From assembly GCF_019039035.1 (NCBI RefSeq), contig NZ_JAHNZT010000054.1, forward strand, positions 1-33,650: a stretch of DNA of 33,650 bases. The letters run 5' to 3'. Positions 26,912-33,650 of the stretch are shown one piece after another (position 1 is the first letter of the stretch; each line of letters opens with the position of its first letter). Source of the DNA: Citreicoccus inhibens. GTDB lineage: Bacteria; Myxococcota; Myxococcia; Myxococcales; Myxococcaceae. Below the pieces are notes generated by a model that was not told the origin of the DNA, searched no databases, and saw only the letters and a list, made by a program, of their open reading frames with translations. Both the position numbers and the translations under genes were made by a program.

Positions 26912-27230
26912 TCAGGCGGGGTCGGCGGGGGGCGAGACGTCCGAGGCAGACGGCAGGAAGGCGTCGTCGCTCTCTACTACTTCGGCGTCCACCTCGCCGC
27001 GCTCGGCGGGAGTCGTCTCGCGAGCCGCACGAAGGGCCTGCTGCGCATGCCGTGCCTTCAAGCCCCCTCCAGCGAGAATGTGGCGTGTAGCTCCTGGCGG
27101 GATTCGGCGCCGCCCTGGACGAACTCCTTCAGTCGCACCGTGGTGTTGAAGTCGGTAGGGCTGTCGCCGCGCAGGCGGCCTTCGGCCACCGCCTCATTGA
27201 CGCCGAGGAGATAGTCTTCGAGGGCACCGT
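26912..27230 (-). pseudogene. Duplicated, frameshifted 3' fragment of the small terminase-like gene
   Basis: It reads 'DYLLGVNEAVAEGRLRGDSP', 'TDFNTTVRLKEFVQGGAESR' and 'ELHATFSLEG', then a frameshift, then 'ARHAQQALRAARETTPAERG'. The intact gene at 28205-29149 has 'DGYLLGFEEALSEGRV', 'DFNTLVRLKEYLMGGADSRQ' and 'ARHAQALRAARETTPAERGE'. No N-terminal part remains. Divergence of about a quarter of residues shows that the duplicate is old or came from a related phage. Confidence 0.85.
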
Positions 27231-27288
27231 GATGCCAGCCGCGAGTCGCCTCCGCGAAGGGAAAGGAGTCGCTAGAGTCGTACCGTCA

Positions 27289-28098
27289 CTATTGGCCGTA
27301 CAGATAGGTTAGGGCGGTGATGTCGCTCGCGGTGAACTCTCCGGTTTCCACTGTCCGGACGCAGGAGTTCATGACCGAGCCACCCACCGTGGCAGTACTT
27401 GGCGTCCCGGGGATTAGGATGGCACCCACGCCGCTCGTGCCTTCGTTGCCGCCAGTGCCGCAGCTGATACTTCGGTTGTAATAGTCAGAATGGCGCAGGC
27501 CAAGCGTGTGACCGATTTCGTGGGTTACTACGTGCTCGATAGTGTCGACAGAGTATTCTGCAAGCCTGGCGCTCAGCTGAATTCTCGAGAACGGGAGGCC
27601 GCCTGACGGGAATCCGCTACCAGTGGGAGGGCCACCTGGATCACTGACTGGGTTGATCACAACGTCGATGAATGGAGGGCCCGGTGGGTGCGGGCAGTCA
27701 GGATTGTTCCAGCATGGATCGGTGGCGAGTGAAAAGCTGAGCGATAGCGCATTGTAGTTTGCGATGGCCTCAAGGATGCCTGACTGGATTCTTGAGGGGG
27801 TGGAACTCGGTATTCTGAGCGTGATTGTTTTGACGCTGGGAGCCACCAAGTTGGAGCTGCGATACTGTTCCCTACTGTCGCCGCTTGCTTGGAGCATCTC
27901 CCTCGATGCTGTGAGGCTCACGAATGCGTCACCTCCCACATAGACGGCACCATCGAATACTGCGATGTCGTTCGATGGGTAGCCTGCCTCTATGAGATTG
28001 CTGGTGATTTCCGCGATTTCGTCTGGGTTCTCTGGAGGAGTACAGCTGAACAGGCAAATGCCGACGAATGACGCGAAGAGTGTTGCCCTCGTGAACAT
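27289..28098 (-). CDS. M57-type zinc metalloprotease lipoprotein (PrtB-like cargo)
   Basis: A 269-residue protein with a signal peptide and a likely lipoprotein Cys19 (LFASFVGICLFSC). The zinc site HEIGHTLGLRH is at residues 193-203 and a Met-turn-like 'GSVMNSC' is at 240-246. This is the pattern of MEROPS family M57, whose founder is Myxococcus PrtB. GGAG lies 6 bases before the ATG. It is AT-richer than the phage genes and lies between the intact small-terminase-like gene and its duplicated fragment, so it is an inserted cargo gene. An outer-membrane or periplasmic location is expected. Confidence 0.8.
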   Translation of the reverse strand: MFTRATLFASFVGICLFSCTPPENPDEIAEITSNLIEAGYPSNDIAVFDGAVYVGGDAFVSLTASREMLQASGDSREQYRSSNLVAPSVKTITLRIPSSTPSRIQSGILEAIANYNALSLSFSLATDPCWNNPDCPHPPGPPFIDVVINPVSDPGGPPTGSGFPSGGLPFSRIQLSARLAEYSVDTIEHVVTHEIGHTLGLRHSDYYNRSISCGTGGNEGTSGVGAILIPGTPSTATVGGSVMNSCVRTVETGEFTASDITALTYLYGQ

Positions 28099-28204
28099 GG
28101 AAAGCTCCGGGGATGGTTTGAAGGTGCTGGCAAACCGTATGCGTGCTTGCAGAACATTCCCATCCCTGGAATTCATGGATGTGCTGCGCCGCCCGGAGAG
28201 ATGT

Positions 28205-29149
28205 TTACTGGGCGACGTTCTCTCCGCTGATTGGCATGACGGGATCTGGGGTTGTTCCGTCTGTCGGGGGGGCAATCCAATCAGTCTTGTCAGTTTCTGC
28301 GTCCACCTCGCCGCGCTCAGCCGGAGTCGTCTCGCGCGCGGCACGAAGTGCCTGCGCGTGTCGCGCCTGCAAGCCCTCCAGCGAGTAGGTGGCGTGCAGC
28401 TCCTGGCGGGAGTCAGCACCGCCCATGAGGTACTCCTTCAGCCGCACGAGGGTATTGAAGTCGGTGGGATTGTCGACGCGCACGCGCCCCTCGGACAGTG
28501 CCTCTTCAAATCCGAGGAGGTAGCCGTCAATCATCTTCAGGGCGTCGTCCTTGGAGACGGCGATGGCAGTGGCACGCAGCTCAATGAGCTTCTGGTCCGC
28601 CTTGGTGGCGATCCGCGTCTTGGCCTCGTCGCGGCGGCGCAGGCAGTTGTGCTCCTTCGCGTAGGTGGCGACGAGCGAGGTTGCGACGCCGAAGCGCTCG
28701 GCCAGCTCGCGGTACGAGGCGTAGCTCGTCATGGTGGAGCCGTCGGGGAGCGACTTCACGTCGCCGAAGACGAGGGCCTTATCCAACTCCAGGCGCGGGA
28801 GGGCGGGCTCCTCGGACTTGCGGGGGCGGCCTGTCTTGCGCTTCGCGGGCGGTGGAGCCGGTGGCTCCTCGGGAAGCTCCGGCCTCTCGGGTGGCGGTTG
28901 CCCCGCGAGCTTGTGTTTGCGGCGGCCGAGGCAGTCGTGCTGCTGGGCGTACCGCGCGACAGCGCTGTGCGCGACGCCGTAGCGCTCGGCCAACTCGCGC
29001 AGTGAGGGGTATCGCCGCCTCGTACGGCCACGTGTGGTGGACACCTCCTCCCCTTCGACGAGGAGTCGGTCCACTTCCTCAGGAGGAAACCGGGGGCCTT
29101 CCGTCTTCGTCGGGCGCCCGAGCTTCTTGCGGGACTTTGTCTGGGCCAT
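28205..29149 (-). CDS. Tandem AT-hook/HTH DNA-binding protein, probable small terminase
   Basis: A 314-residue protein with two similar modules of about 70 residues (11-80 and 107-176). Each has an AT-hook core (KLGRPTK and KTGRPRK) followed later by an HTH: 'SLRELAERYGVAHSAVARYA' and 'SYRELAERFGVATSLVATYA'. The C-terminal part is helical, ending in an acidic/Pro tail. Small terminases bind DNA through similar HTHs, and it lies upstream of large terminase in the same direction. ATG at 29149 with GAGG before it. A packaging role is inferred. Confidence 0.65.
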   Translation of the reverse strand: MAQTKSRKKLGRPTKTEGPRFPPEEVDRLLVEGEEVSTTRGRTRRRYPSLRELAERYGVAHSAVARYAQQHDCLGRRKHKLAGQPPPERPELPEEPPAPPPAKRKTGRPRKSEEPALPRLELDKALVFGDVKSLPDGSTMTSYASYRELAERFGVATSLVATYAKEHNCLRRRDEAKTRIATKADQKLIELRATAIAVSKDDALKMIDGYLLGFEEALSEGRVRVDNPTDFNTLVRLKEYLMGGADSRQELHATYSLEGLQARHAQALRAARETTPAERGEVDAETDKTDWIAPPTDGTTPDPVMPISGENVAQ

Positions 29150-29156
29150 GCGTCCC

Positions 29157-29966
29157 TCAGCAGCCAACAGAGGGCTGGGCCACGTCACCCACGGCCTGGG
29201 TGCGCAGGCGCTGCATGAGCCGCGAGCGCTGGCGCTTCAGGCGCTGGTATGTCCTTTCCGCCTTTCCGGCGTCACCGTCGACGAGCCGGCTGACGTAGGC
29301 GCGCAGCTTCTCCCTCCTGACGACGGTGGCCATGAGGACGTCCACGTCACTGGGCGGCAGGGTGGCCTTCGCCATGTGGATGAGCACGGCGTCCCTCCGC
29401 ACGAAGCTGCGGCGGATGCTGGGCCGCCTGGGACTCTCCACAGGTGTGCCAGCGCGGGCGTCGGGCACCCACGCGGCAAGCTGCTCCGGCGAGTACGTGT
29501 CGTGGTGCTCCGCGTGCTCCTTGCGCAGGTAGCGGAACACCTCGCGCGCCGTCTGCTGGCGCAGGCGGACCGCCGTCCAGTTGTGCCAGCGGGGGAGGGG
29601 GAAGGCACGCGCGACGGAGAGGAAGGTGGCGAGGACGAGCTGGTCCAGGTCCTCTTTCGGCACAGCGGTGCTGCGGAGGCGGTGGCGCAGGCGGCGCAAC
29701 ATGGGCGAGTAGGCAGAGGCGAGGGCTGCTGTCCACGCGGAGCTGGACGCGGCCTGGCACTCAGCTACCAGCGCCCGGGTGAGGGACTCCCGCTCCGGGT
29801 ATGTCGCTTCACGCACGTCCTCCAGCGCAGCCAACACCGACTCGAGGCCGTCGTGGCGAGCGAAGGCCGGCTGCCCCAGGCGCGCAGCTGCGAAGACGGG
29901 CTGGTGCCGAGGGGCGAGCGCCTCCACGCGCAGCAGGCCCAGGAGGTGGGCGAAGAAGTCACTCAC
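29157..29966 (-). CDS. ECF-like sigma factor encoded by the phage
   Basis: A 269-residue protein. Residues 76-150 resemble sigma region 2: 'KEDLDQLVLATFLSVARAFP' like '-D-DLVQ-TF--AWR', then 'NWTAVRLRQQTAREVFRYLR'. Residues 198-257 resemble region 4 with an HTH: 'LPPSDVDVLMATVV' and 'ERTYQRLKRQRSRLMQRLR'. The first 75 residues are helical and unrecognised. The GTG at 29966 overlaps the previous stop (GTGA). It could direct RNA polymerase to the 33-bp promoter motif. Similarity is weak, so this is a moderate call. Confidence 0.55.
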   Translation of the reverse strand: MSDFFAHLLGLLRVEALAPRHQPVFAAARLGQPAFARHDGLESVLAALEDVREATYPERESLTRALVAECQAASSSAWTAALASAYSPMLRRLRHRLRSTAVPKEDLDQLVLATFLSVARAFPLPRWHNWTAVRLRQQTAREVFRYLRKEHAEHHDTYSPEQLAAWVPDARAGTPVESPRRPSIRRSFVRRDAVLIHMAKATLPPSDVDVLMATVVRREKLRAYVSRLVDGDAGKAERTYQRLKRQRSRLMQRLRTQAVGDVAQPSVGC

Positions 29967-30301
29967 CGAGGACGTGCCTCCCACCACTCGCGAAGCAGTT
30001 CGAGGAAGTCCTCCAACTGCATGGCGACGAGGGGCGGCTGTCCGTCGTCCTTGCACACGGCGAGCGGCCACCGGCCCGGCGGGCACGTCTCCACGGCCTG
30101 CCGCATGGCCTCCCGGACGTTGGTGCGCTGGTGGGCCTTGGCTTCGAGCCAGAAACACGGCACCTCGACGTCTGGCACTTCTTCGCCACTGCGGTACTGG
30201 AGTCCGCGGCGCACGAGGGCGTCCGGCATGGCCTCGCGGAAGCGGTGGACGAGGGCTCGCTCGAAGTCCGCACCCTTGCGACGAGAAGACGCGCCAGTCA
30301 C
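29963..30301 (-). CDS. Small PD-(D/E)XK nuclease, Holliday-junction-resolvase-like
   Basis: A 112-residue protein starting with GTG at 30301, overlapping the DnaQ stop as GTGA. It has 'RRKGADFERALVHRFREA' with Glu14, 'EVPDVEV' with Asp44 and 'FWLEAKAH' with Glu53 and Lys55, the core of small PD-(D/E)XK nucleases. A resolvase-like job in phage recombination or packaging is likely from the neighbours. Confidence 0.75.
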   Translation of the reverse strand: MTGASSRRKGADFERALVHRFREAMPDALVRRGLQYRSGEEVPDVEVPCFWLEAKAHQRTNVREAMRQAVETCPPGRWPLAVCKDDGQPPLVAMQLEDFLELLREWWEARPR

Positions 30302-30957
30302 GAGAGGCCTCCCGTCTCTTCGAGGAGCCGCTCCATGTGCCCTCCTCGGGACATGCGGACGGCGAGGCAACGGGCCACCTCCAGCGTGCAGCGAGCGTCC
30401 GCCATGGCGCGGTGGGGCGAGGGGCGGTGGAGGCCGAAGCGCTTGGCCAGGGCGTTGAGGGAGAGGGACTCCACCTCACCCGAGGCAAGCAGCGGCCACG
30501 CGAGGCTGGCGGTGTCGAGGCGGTGGTAGTCGACGCTGGGCAGGGCCAGCCCGGAGCGGGCGTAGCTCGTGGTGAGGAAGCCCCAGTCGAAGCTGGTGTT
30601 GTGGCCGGCGACGAGGGTGCCGGCGAGCAGCGGCGTCACCGTGGCCAAGACTTCCTGCAGGGAAATCGCGTCCCGCCACTCCTCGTCGGAGTAGCCGCAC
30701 ACGGCCAGGGCCTCGGGCTGTGCGTCGGCCAGCCGAGTGGGCTGCACGCGCGCCTCGTACTCCGCCAGCACCTCAAGGCTGCGGGCGTCGACACGGAGAA
30801 TGGCTACCTCCAGCACCTCATGCCGAGAGGAGTCCAAGCCCGTCGTCTCCAAGTCGATGAAGGCGAGCGTCCGAAGGTGCGGTGGGAGGCTGGGGCGTTG
30901 TGGACGGTGGATGACGGGGGTGGGAGTCGTCTCGGAAGCAGGGGATGCGAGCAGCAC
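30298..30957 (-). CDS. DnaQ-like 3'-5' exonuclease (DEDDh)
   Basis: A 219-residue protein with Exo I 'FIDLETTGL' (Asp35, Glu37), Exo II 'GHNTSFDWGFL' (Asp124) and Exo III 'PHRAMADARCTLEV' (His182, Asp187). The start is GTG at 30957, overlapping the previous TAG as TAGTG. It acts on DNA (or RNA) 3' ends, and lies in a nuclease cluster. Confidence 0.88.
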   Translation of the reverse strand: MLLASPASETTPTPVIHRPQRPSLPPHLRTLAFIDLETTGLDSSRHEVLEVAILRVDARSLEVLAEYEARVQPTRLADAQPEALAVCGYSDEEWRDAISLQEVLATVTPLLAGTLVAGHNTSFDWGFLTTSYARSGLALPSVDYHRLDTASLAWPLLASGEVESLSLNALAKRFGLHRPSPHRAMADARCTLEVARCLAVRMSRGGHMERLLEETGGLS

Positions 30958-32132
30958 TATGCGACCTCCTTCGCCCAGAAGCGGGGGGAGTGGTGTTTGG
31001 TGGCCAGGGAGCCCAACTCAGCCTTCAGCAACGCGACGCGAGCGCTGCCCAGGCGTTTGCCCGCGTCCTTCAGGAGCGCGTCGAGGGACTTCTTGTCGAC
31101 GCTGGCGAGGTGCTGCACCAACTCGTCACGGGAGAGGCCGGTGGCCCGGGCCAGCACCTCGACGGTGGGCTCCAGTGGGTAGTCGAGGCTGGTGGTGTTG
31201 AACATGCGGTAGCGCGTGCCAGCGAGGACGAGCTCCTCCTTCGCGGTGAGGTGGGCGCGGAGGACCTCCTCCAGCTCCGCCTTGCGCGCGGTGAGAATCT
31301 TCGCGAGGTGGCTGACTTCTTCGCGCTCACGAGCGACGGACTCCAAGTCAGAGGTGTCCTCGCAGACGACGCTGCGCTGGCCCGTCAGCGCACGGGCGTA
31401 GGCGGGGCAGTGGCGCCGGTGGTCGCAGTGCACGCAGTTGGGGTTGAGCCGGGCAGGGAAGGCCTCCGAGGACTCCATCTGCTGGCCCAGTGTCTCGACG
31501 TAGGCGAGGGCCGCCTCCAACTGCTCTTCGGTGCGCGTCGTCTCCTGCAGCACGCCGTGGCGGAGCATCCACATGGACAGGCGCACCTTCTTGGCCCAGG
31601 GCCAGAGTCTGCGTGCGGCAAGCGCGTAGAGGCTGAGCTGGAGGCTTGCGTCCAACTCGTCACGAGAGAAGAGTTGGTAGTTGGATTTGTAGTCGATGAC
31701 GTGGACTGTCTCGTCGTCCACCCAGTCGACGCGGTCGATGAAGCCTAGGACGGTGAAGGGCCCTACCGGCAGGCGGAACTCCTTCTCCAATGCGAGGATG
31801 TCGCGGGCGTCGACACGTCCCTGCTGTCGCACGAAGTCCTGGAGGATGCCGAGTCCCTGCTGGAAGAGGTCCAGGCCCGAGAGGCCCTCGGTCGTCCACG
31901 CTTCACGGTAGAGCTGGAGGGCTCGCTCCTCGGCGAGTGGGCCTGCATACTCGGTGTCGAGGACGTCCCGAAGGAGTCGCTCAAGGACGGCGTGGAGAGT
32001 TTTCCCGAAACTCAATGGCACACCGGGCTCGGCGGTGCGCTTGTCGAGGTAGTGGAGCTGGTAGGACAGCGGGCACGACTCGAAGCGGCTCAGCCGGCTG
32101 TATGACAGGTGAGTGTTTCGCAGTCCGCTCAT
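30957..32132 (-). CDS. RecB/Cas4-like nuclease with probable Fe-S cluster
   Basis: A 391-residue protein. It has Asp133, Asp147 and Lys149 ('GFIDRVDWV', 'VHVIDYKSN') and Gln165/Tyr169 ('LQLSLYALA'), the PD-(D/E)XK pattern of RecB/AddB/Cas4. Cys20 plus Cys233, Cys236 and Cys242 ('[14 protein letters not shown]') could hold a 4Fe-4S cluster as in AddB and Cas4. The C-terminal 130 residues are helical. It starts the nuclease cluster, and is likely to process DNA ends in phage recombination. Confidence 0.85.
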   Translation of the reverse strand: MSGLRNTHLSYSRLSRFESCPLSYQLHYLDKRTAEPGVPLSFGKTLHAVLERLLRDVLDTEYAGPLAEERALQLYREAWTTEGLSGLDLFQQGLGILQDFVRQQGRVDARDILALEKEFRLPVGPFTVLGFIDRVDWVDDETVHVIDYKSNYQLFSRDELDASLQLSLYALAARRLWPWAKKVRLSMWMLRHGVLQETTRTEEQLEAALAYVETLGQQMESSEAFPARLNPNCVHCDHRRHCPAYARALTGQRSVVCEDTSDLESVAREREEVSHLAKILTARKAELEEVLRAHLTAKEELVLAGTRYRMFNTTSLDYPLEPTVEVLARATGLSRDELVQHLASVDKKSLDALLKDAGKRLGSARVALLKAELGSLATKHHSPRFWAKEVA

Positions 32133-32265
32133 GGCGTGGGCCTCCTTGGGGCCGATGCGGTGGCGTGTCGCGAGACAGTCATCACGCTCTTTTCGAGAGA
32201 CACATCAAGTCGAAGCTGGGCGCCAGGGCAGGCCCTTGCGTGTGTTTCACAGTCGCATGCCTGTC

Positions 32266-32898
32266 TCACGGCACCACTCCGTCACGAGGAGGGGCGGCCC
32301 GTTCGAAAGACGTGACACGCGAACCGGGGAAGGCGGAGAGGACGCGCACCAGCGTGGCGGCATGCTCCGGAGTGAGCTCCTTCCGGGACTGGCCGGTGTA
32401 GGCCGGGACGAGCCACACTTCGCCGTAGGTTTCCGAGGCGAAGCACACCTCGGCGCGGAGGGCTCTGAAGCTGGCGATGGCCTCGTCGGTGAGGCTGCGC
32501 AAGATGGATGGCTCGGCCTCTGCAACTGGCGCGTCCGGCTCCTTCACGTCGACGAGAGTCGCAACTGGCGGCGCAAGCTTGGCGGCCTGGGCCTGGGCGA
32601 GCTTCTTCGACCCAGTCTCAGCCAGCGGATGGCCGAAGAGATCGACACGGGCCTGCATGGGCTCAATACGGGACAACGCAGGTGCTGGAGCAAGCTCCGC
32701 CGGCACATTGGGGCGCAACGGTGCCTGTCGATTCACCTTCATCCACTCGGTGCACATGGAGCTGCTGGCCAGCACGCAGACGCCGCGAGGCCGGTAGTGC
32801 AGGCATCGCGTGTCCTCGCCGCGGACGTAGTCTTCACACGTCACGCCAGGCGGGCGTTGTGGGGCAGGGGTGGGCTGGAGGTAGCGTGTAAGGGCCAT
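32266..32898 (-). CDS. Hypothetical protein with N-terminal Cys cluster
   Basis: A 210-residue protein. Residues 20-52 have four Cys ('VTCEDYVRG', 'TRCLHYRPRGVCVL', 'SMCTEWM'), likely a metal site. The C-terminal 80 residues ('AIASFRALRAEVCFASETYG', 'EVWLVPAYTGQSRKELT') form a folded domain I do not recognise. There is no clear ribosome site. The short gap before the next gene (134 bases) has nothing notable. It is the first gene of the leftward block, next to the control region. Confidence 0.65.
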   Translation of the reverse strand: MALTRYLQPTPAPQRPPGVTCEDYVRGEDTRCLHYRPRGVCVLASSSMCTEWMKVNRQAPLRPNVPAELAPAPALSRIEPMQARVDLFGHPLAETGSKKLAQAQAAKLAPPVATLVDVKEPDAPVAEAEPSILRSLTDEAIASFRALRAEVCFASETYGEVWLVPAYTGQSRKELTPEHAATLVRVLSAFPGSRVTSFERAAPPRDGVVP

Positions 32899-33074
32899 GC
32901 GCGGAAGTCGGCAGCGCGTGTTTGCCGATACACTCTAAAAGCACCCCAGCCCTTCGGTTTGGGACAGGAAATAATTTCGGCCGATTTTATTTTCGATTCT
33001 CGCGTGAGAGGGCGCAGGACTGCGCTGGGTAGTCGGCCGGGCACATGCCCACGCCCTCCTCACTGCCAGTGTCC
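32899..33074. promoter_or_regulatory. AT-rich region upstream of the leftward early block
   Basis: A patch at about 32967-33000 is strongly AT-rich (AATAATTT, TTTTATTTTCG) in a GC-rich setting and lies 70-100 bases before the ATG at 32898. It is a likely promoter or operator area for leftward early genes. No single promoter is firmly supported. Confidence 0.4.
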
Positions 33075-33353
33075 TGTGGACACCCCGGGGACAGCCAATG
33101 GACAGGTGTCTGTCCACGGTTTTCGTGAGTGGTTGCGAGGGGATAGGCCACTGTGGACAGCGTGGACAACTTTTGAAGGGTACTCATACGTATACGTGTG
33201 CGTACGCGTATTGAATATTAAATATGGGCGCGCACGCATACGTGTGTCTCCCCATAGAATCTGTCCACCTTGTCCACAGTGAGGTTTTCGTTAGGAAAAT
33301 CATGAAGATAAGTGTGGACAGAAGGCTGTCCACAGCTGTCCACGCTGTCCACA
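33075..33353. repeat. TGTCCAC/GTGGACA cluster with AT-rich core (origin-like)
   Basis: Ten cores begin at 33075, 33111, 33152, 33162, 33262, 33271, 33313, 33327, 33337 and 33346 in both orientations. TTGTCCACA at 33270-33278 equals the DnaA-box form used by GC-rich bacteria. The AT-rich segment TTGAATATTAAATAT (33211-33225) lies in the middle, with TACG-rich repeats on both sides. This looks like a replication origin. An operator array is the alternative. Confidence 0.5.
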
Positions 33354-33650
33354 CCCATTCAGTCTGTGAGGCTTGTGCGACTGAGTGTGGATTTCCGTGC
33401 AGGGTAGCTCAGGCCGTAGTCGGGGGAGTCCATGCCCTATTCTGTGAATGGCCATGGAACGGCCGGAAACGGCCCTCTGGGGCGAGGAAGTGCCTGGGTT
33501 GCGGGGTAGGTATAGGGCAGGGCGCTTCGTCGCTTCTGAGGGCAACCACGGCTGCCGCTTAGTTGGCCGAAGGGTGTGTCGCAACCTCCGGCTTTGAGGC
33601 TGTTGTCGCGTTGATACGGCGGGAAGAATGTGTTTCACAGGCCGCGCGTC
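33354..33650. other. Right-end region without a supported gene
   Basis: No convincing coding sequence or structured element is seen, apart from short GGCC-rich inverted repeats near 33447-33475. It may belong to the next gene's control region outside the window. Confidence 0.4.

Noticed and set aside
33075-33353. CRISPR array
   Set aside because: The repeated cores are only 7-9 bases, in both orientations and unevenly spaced.
33224-33638. Right-end open frames on both strands
   Set aside because: They overlap each other and the TGTCCAC cluster and are not protein-like.

Overview
The window is most of a temperate contractile-tailed phage (myovirus-type prophage), GC-rich and almost entirely transcribed leftward (minus strand). 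A myxobacterial host is suggested by the high GC content, by an M57-type (PrtB-like) zinc metalloprotease lipoprotein and by secreted proteins of myxobacterial style. This host call is an inference, since no ribosomal or housekeeping gene is present. No tRNA, rRNA or CRISPR array was seen, and no lysis or repressor gene was recognised.

From right to left, in transcription order, the layout is as follows. (1) 33.0-33.4 kb: a non-coding cluster of ten TGTCCAC/GTGGACA cores around an AT-rich patch, a candidate origin or control region. (2) 28.2-32.9 kb: early/middle genes, namely a Cys-rich unknown, a RecB/Cas4-like Fe-S nuclease, a DnaQ-like exonuclease, a small PD-(D/E)XK nuclease, an ECF-like sigma factor and a tandem AT-hook/HTH protein that is probably the small terminase. 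(3) 24.8-28.1 kb: an M57 protease cargo gene, a duplicated 3' fragment of the small-terminase gene, a repeat-rich non-coding stretch, a short tyrosine recombinase (plus strand) and a broken BRO-N antirepressor. (4) 22.5-24.7 kb: HNH endonuclease and large terminase, the latter frameshifted. (5) 18.5-22.5 kb: an AT-richer, mostly plus-strand cargo island with an SH3/papain-like protein plus two decayed relatives, a SLATT-like 2TM protein, a secreted protein and a PD-(D/E)XK-Myb nuclease. (6) 7-18.2 kb: portal, minor head protein, a DNA methylase fused to an XkdF protease-like domain, scaffold, major capsid protein (frameshifted), and head-tail connector and completion genes. (7) 1-6.5 kb: tail sheath, tail tube, a plus-strand cargo gene, tail assembly proteins and the tape measure, which runs off the left edge.

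The most striking feature is a 33-bp motif: 14 invariant bases, 11 variable bases, then 7 invariant bases. It occurs three times in identical spacing (3110-3142, 14081-14113, 18231-18263), with a fourth degenerate copy at 26484-26519. Every copy points leftward. The three exact copies lie 17, 20 and 95 bp upstream of the first gene of a virion gene block, and each copy lies just downstream of a cargo insertion. It looks like a phage late promoter and could be the target of the sigma-like protein at 29157-29966. Two cargo genes are flanked by duplicated 3' ends of the neighbouring phage gene, which suggests how cargo enters these gaps. The capsid and terminase genes each carry one frameshift while the tail genes are intact, so the element may be decaying or on the way to a tail-only particle, unless the indels are sequencing errors.
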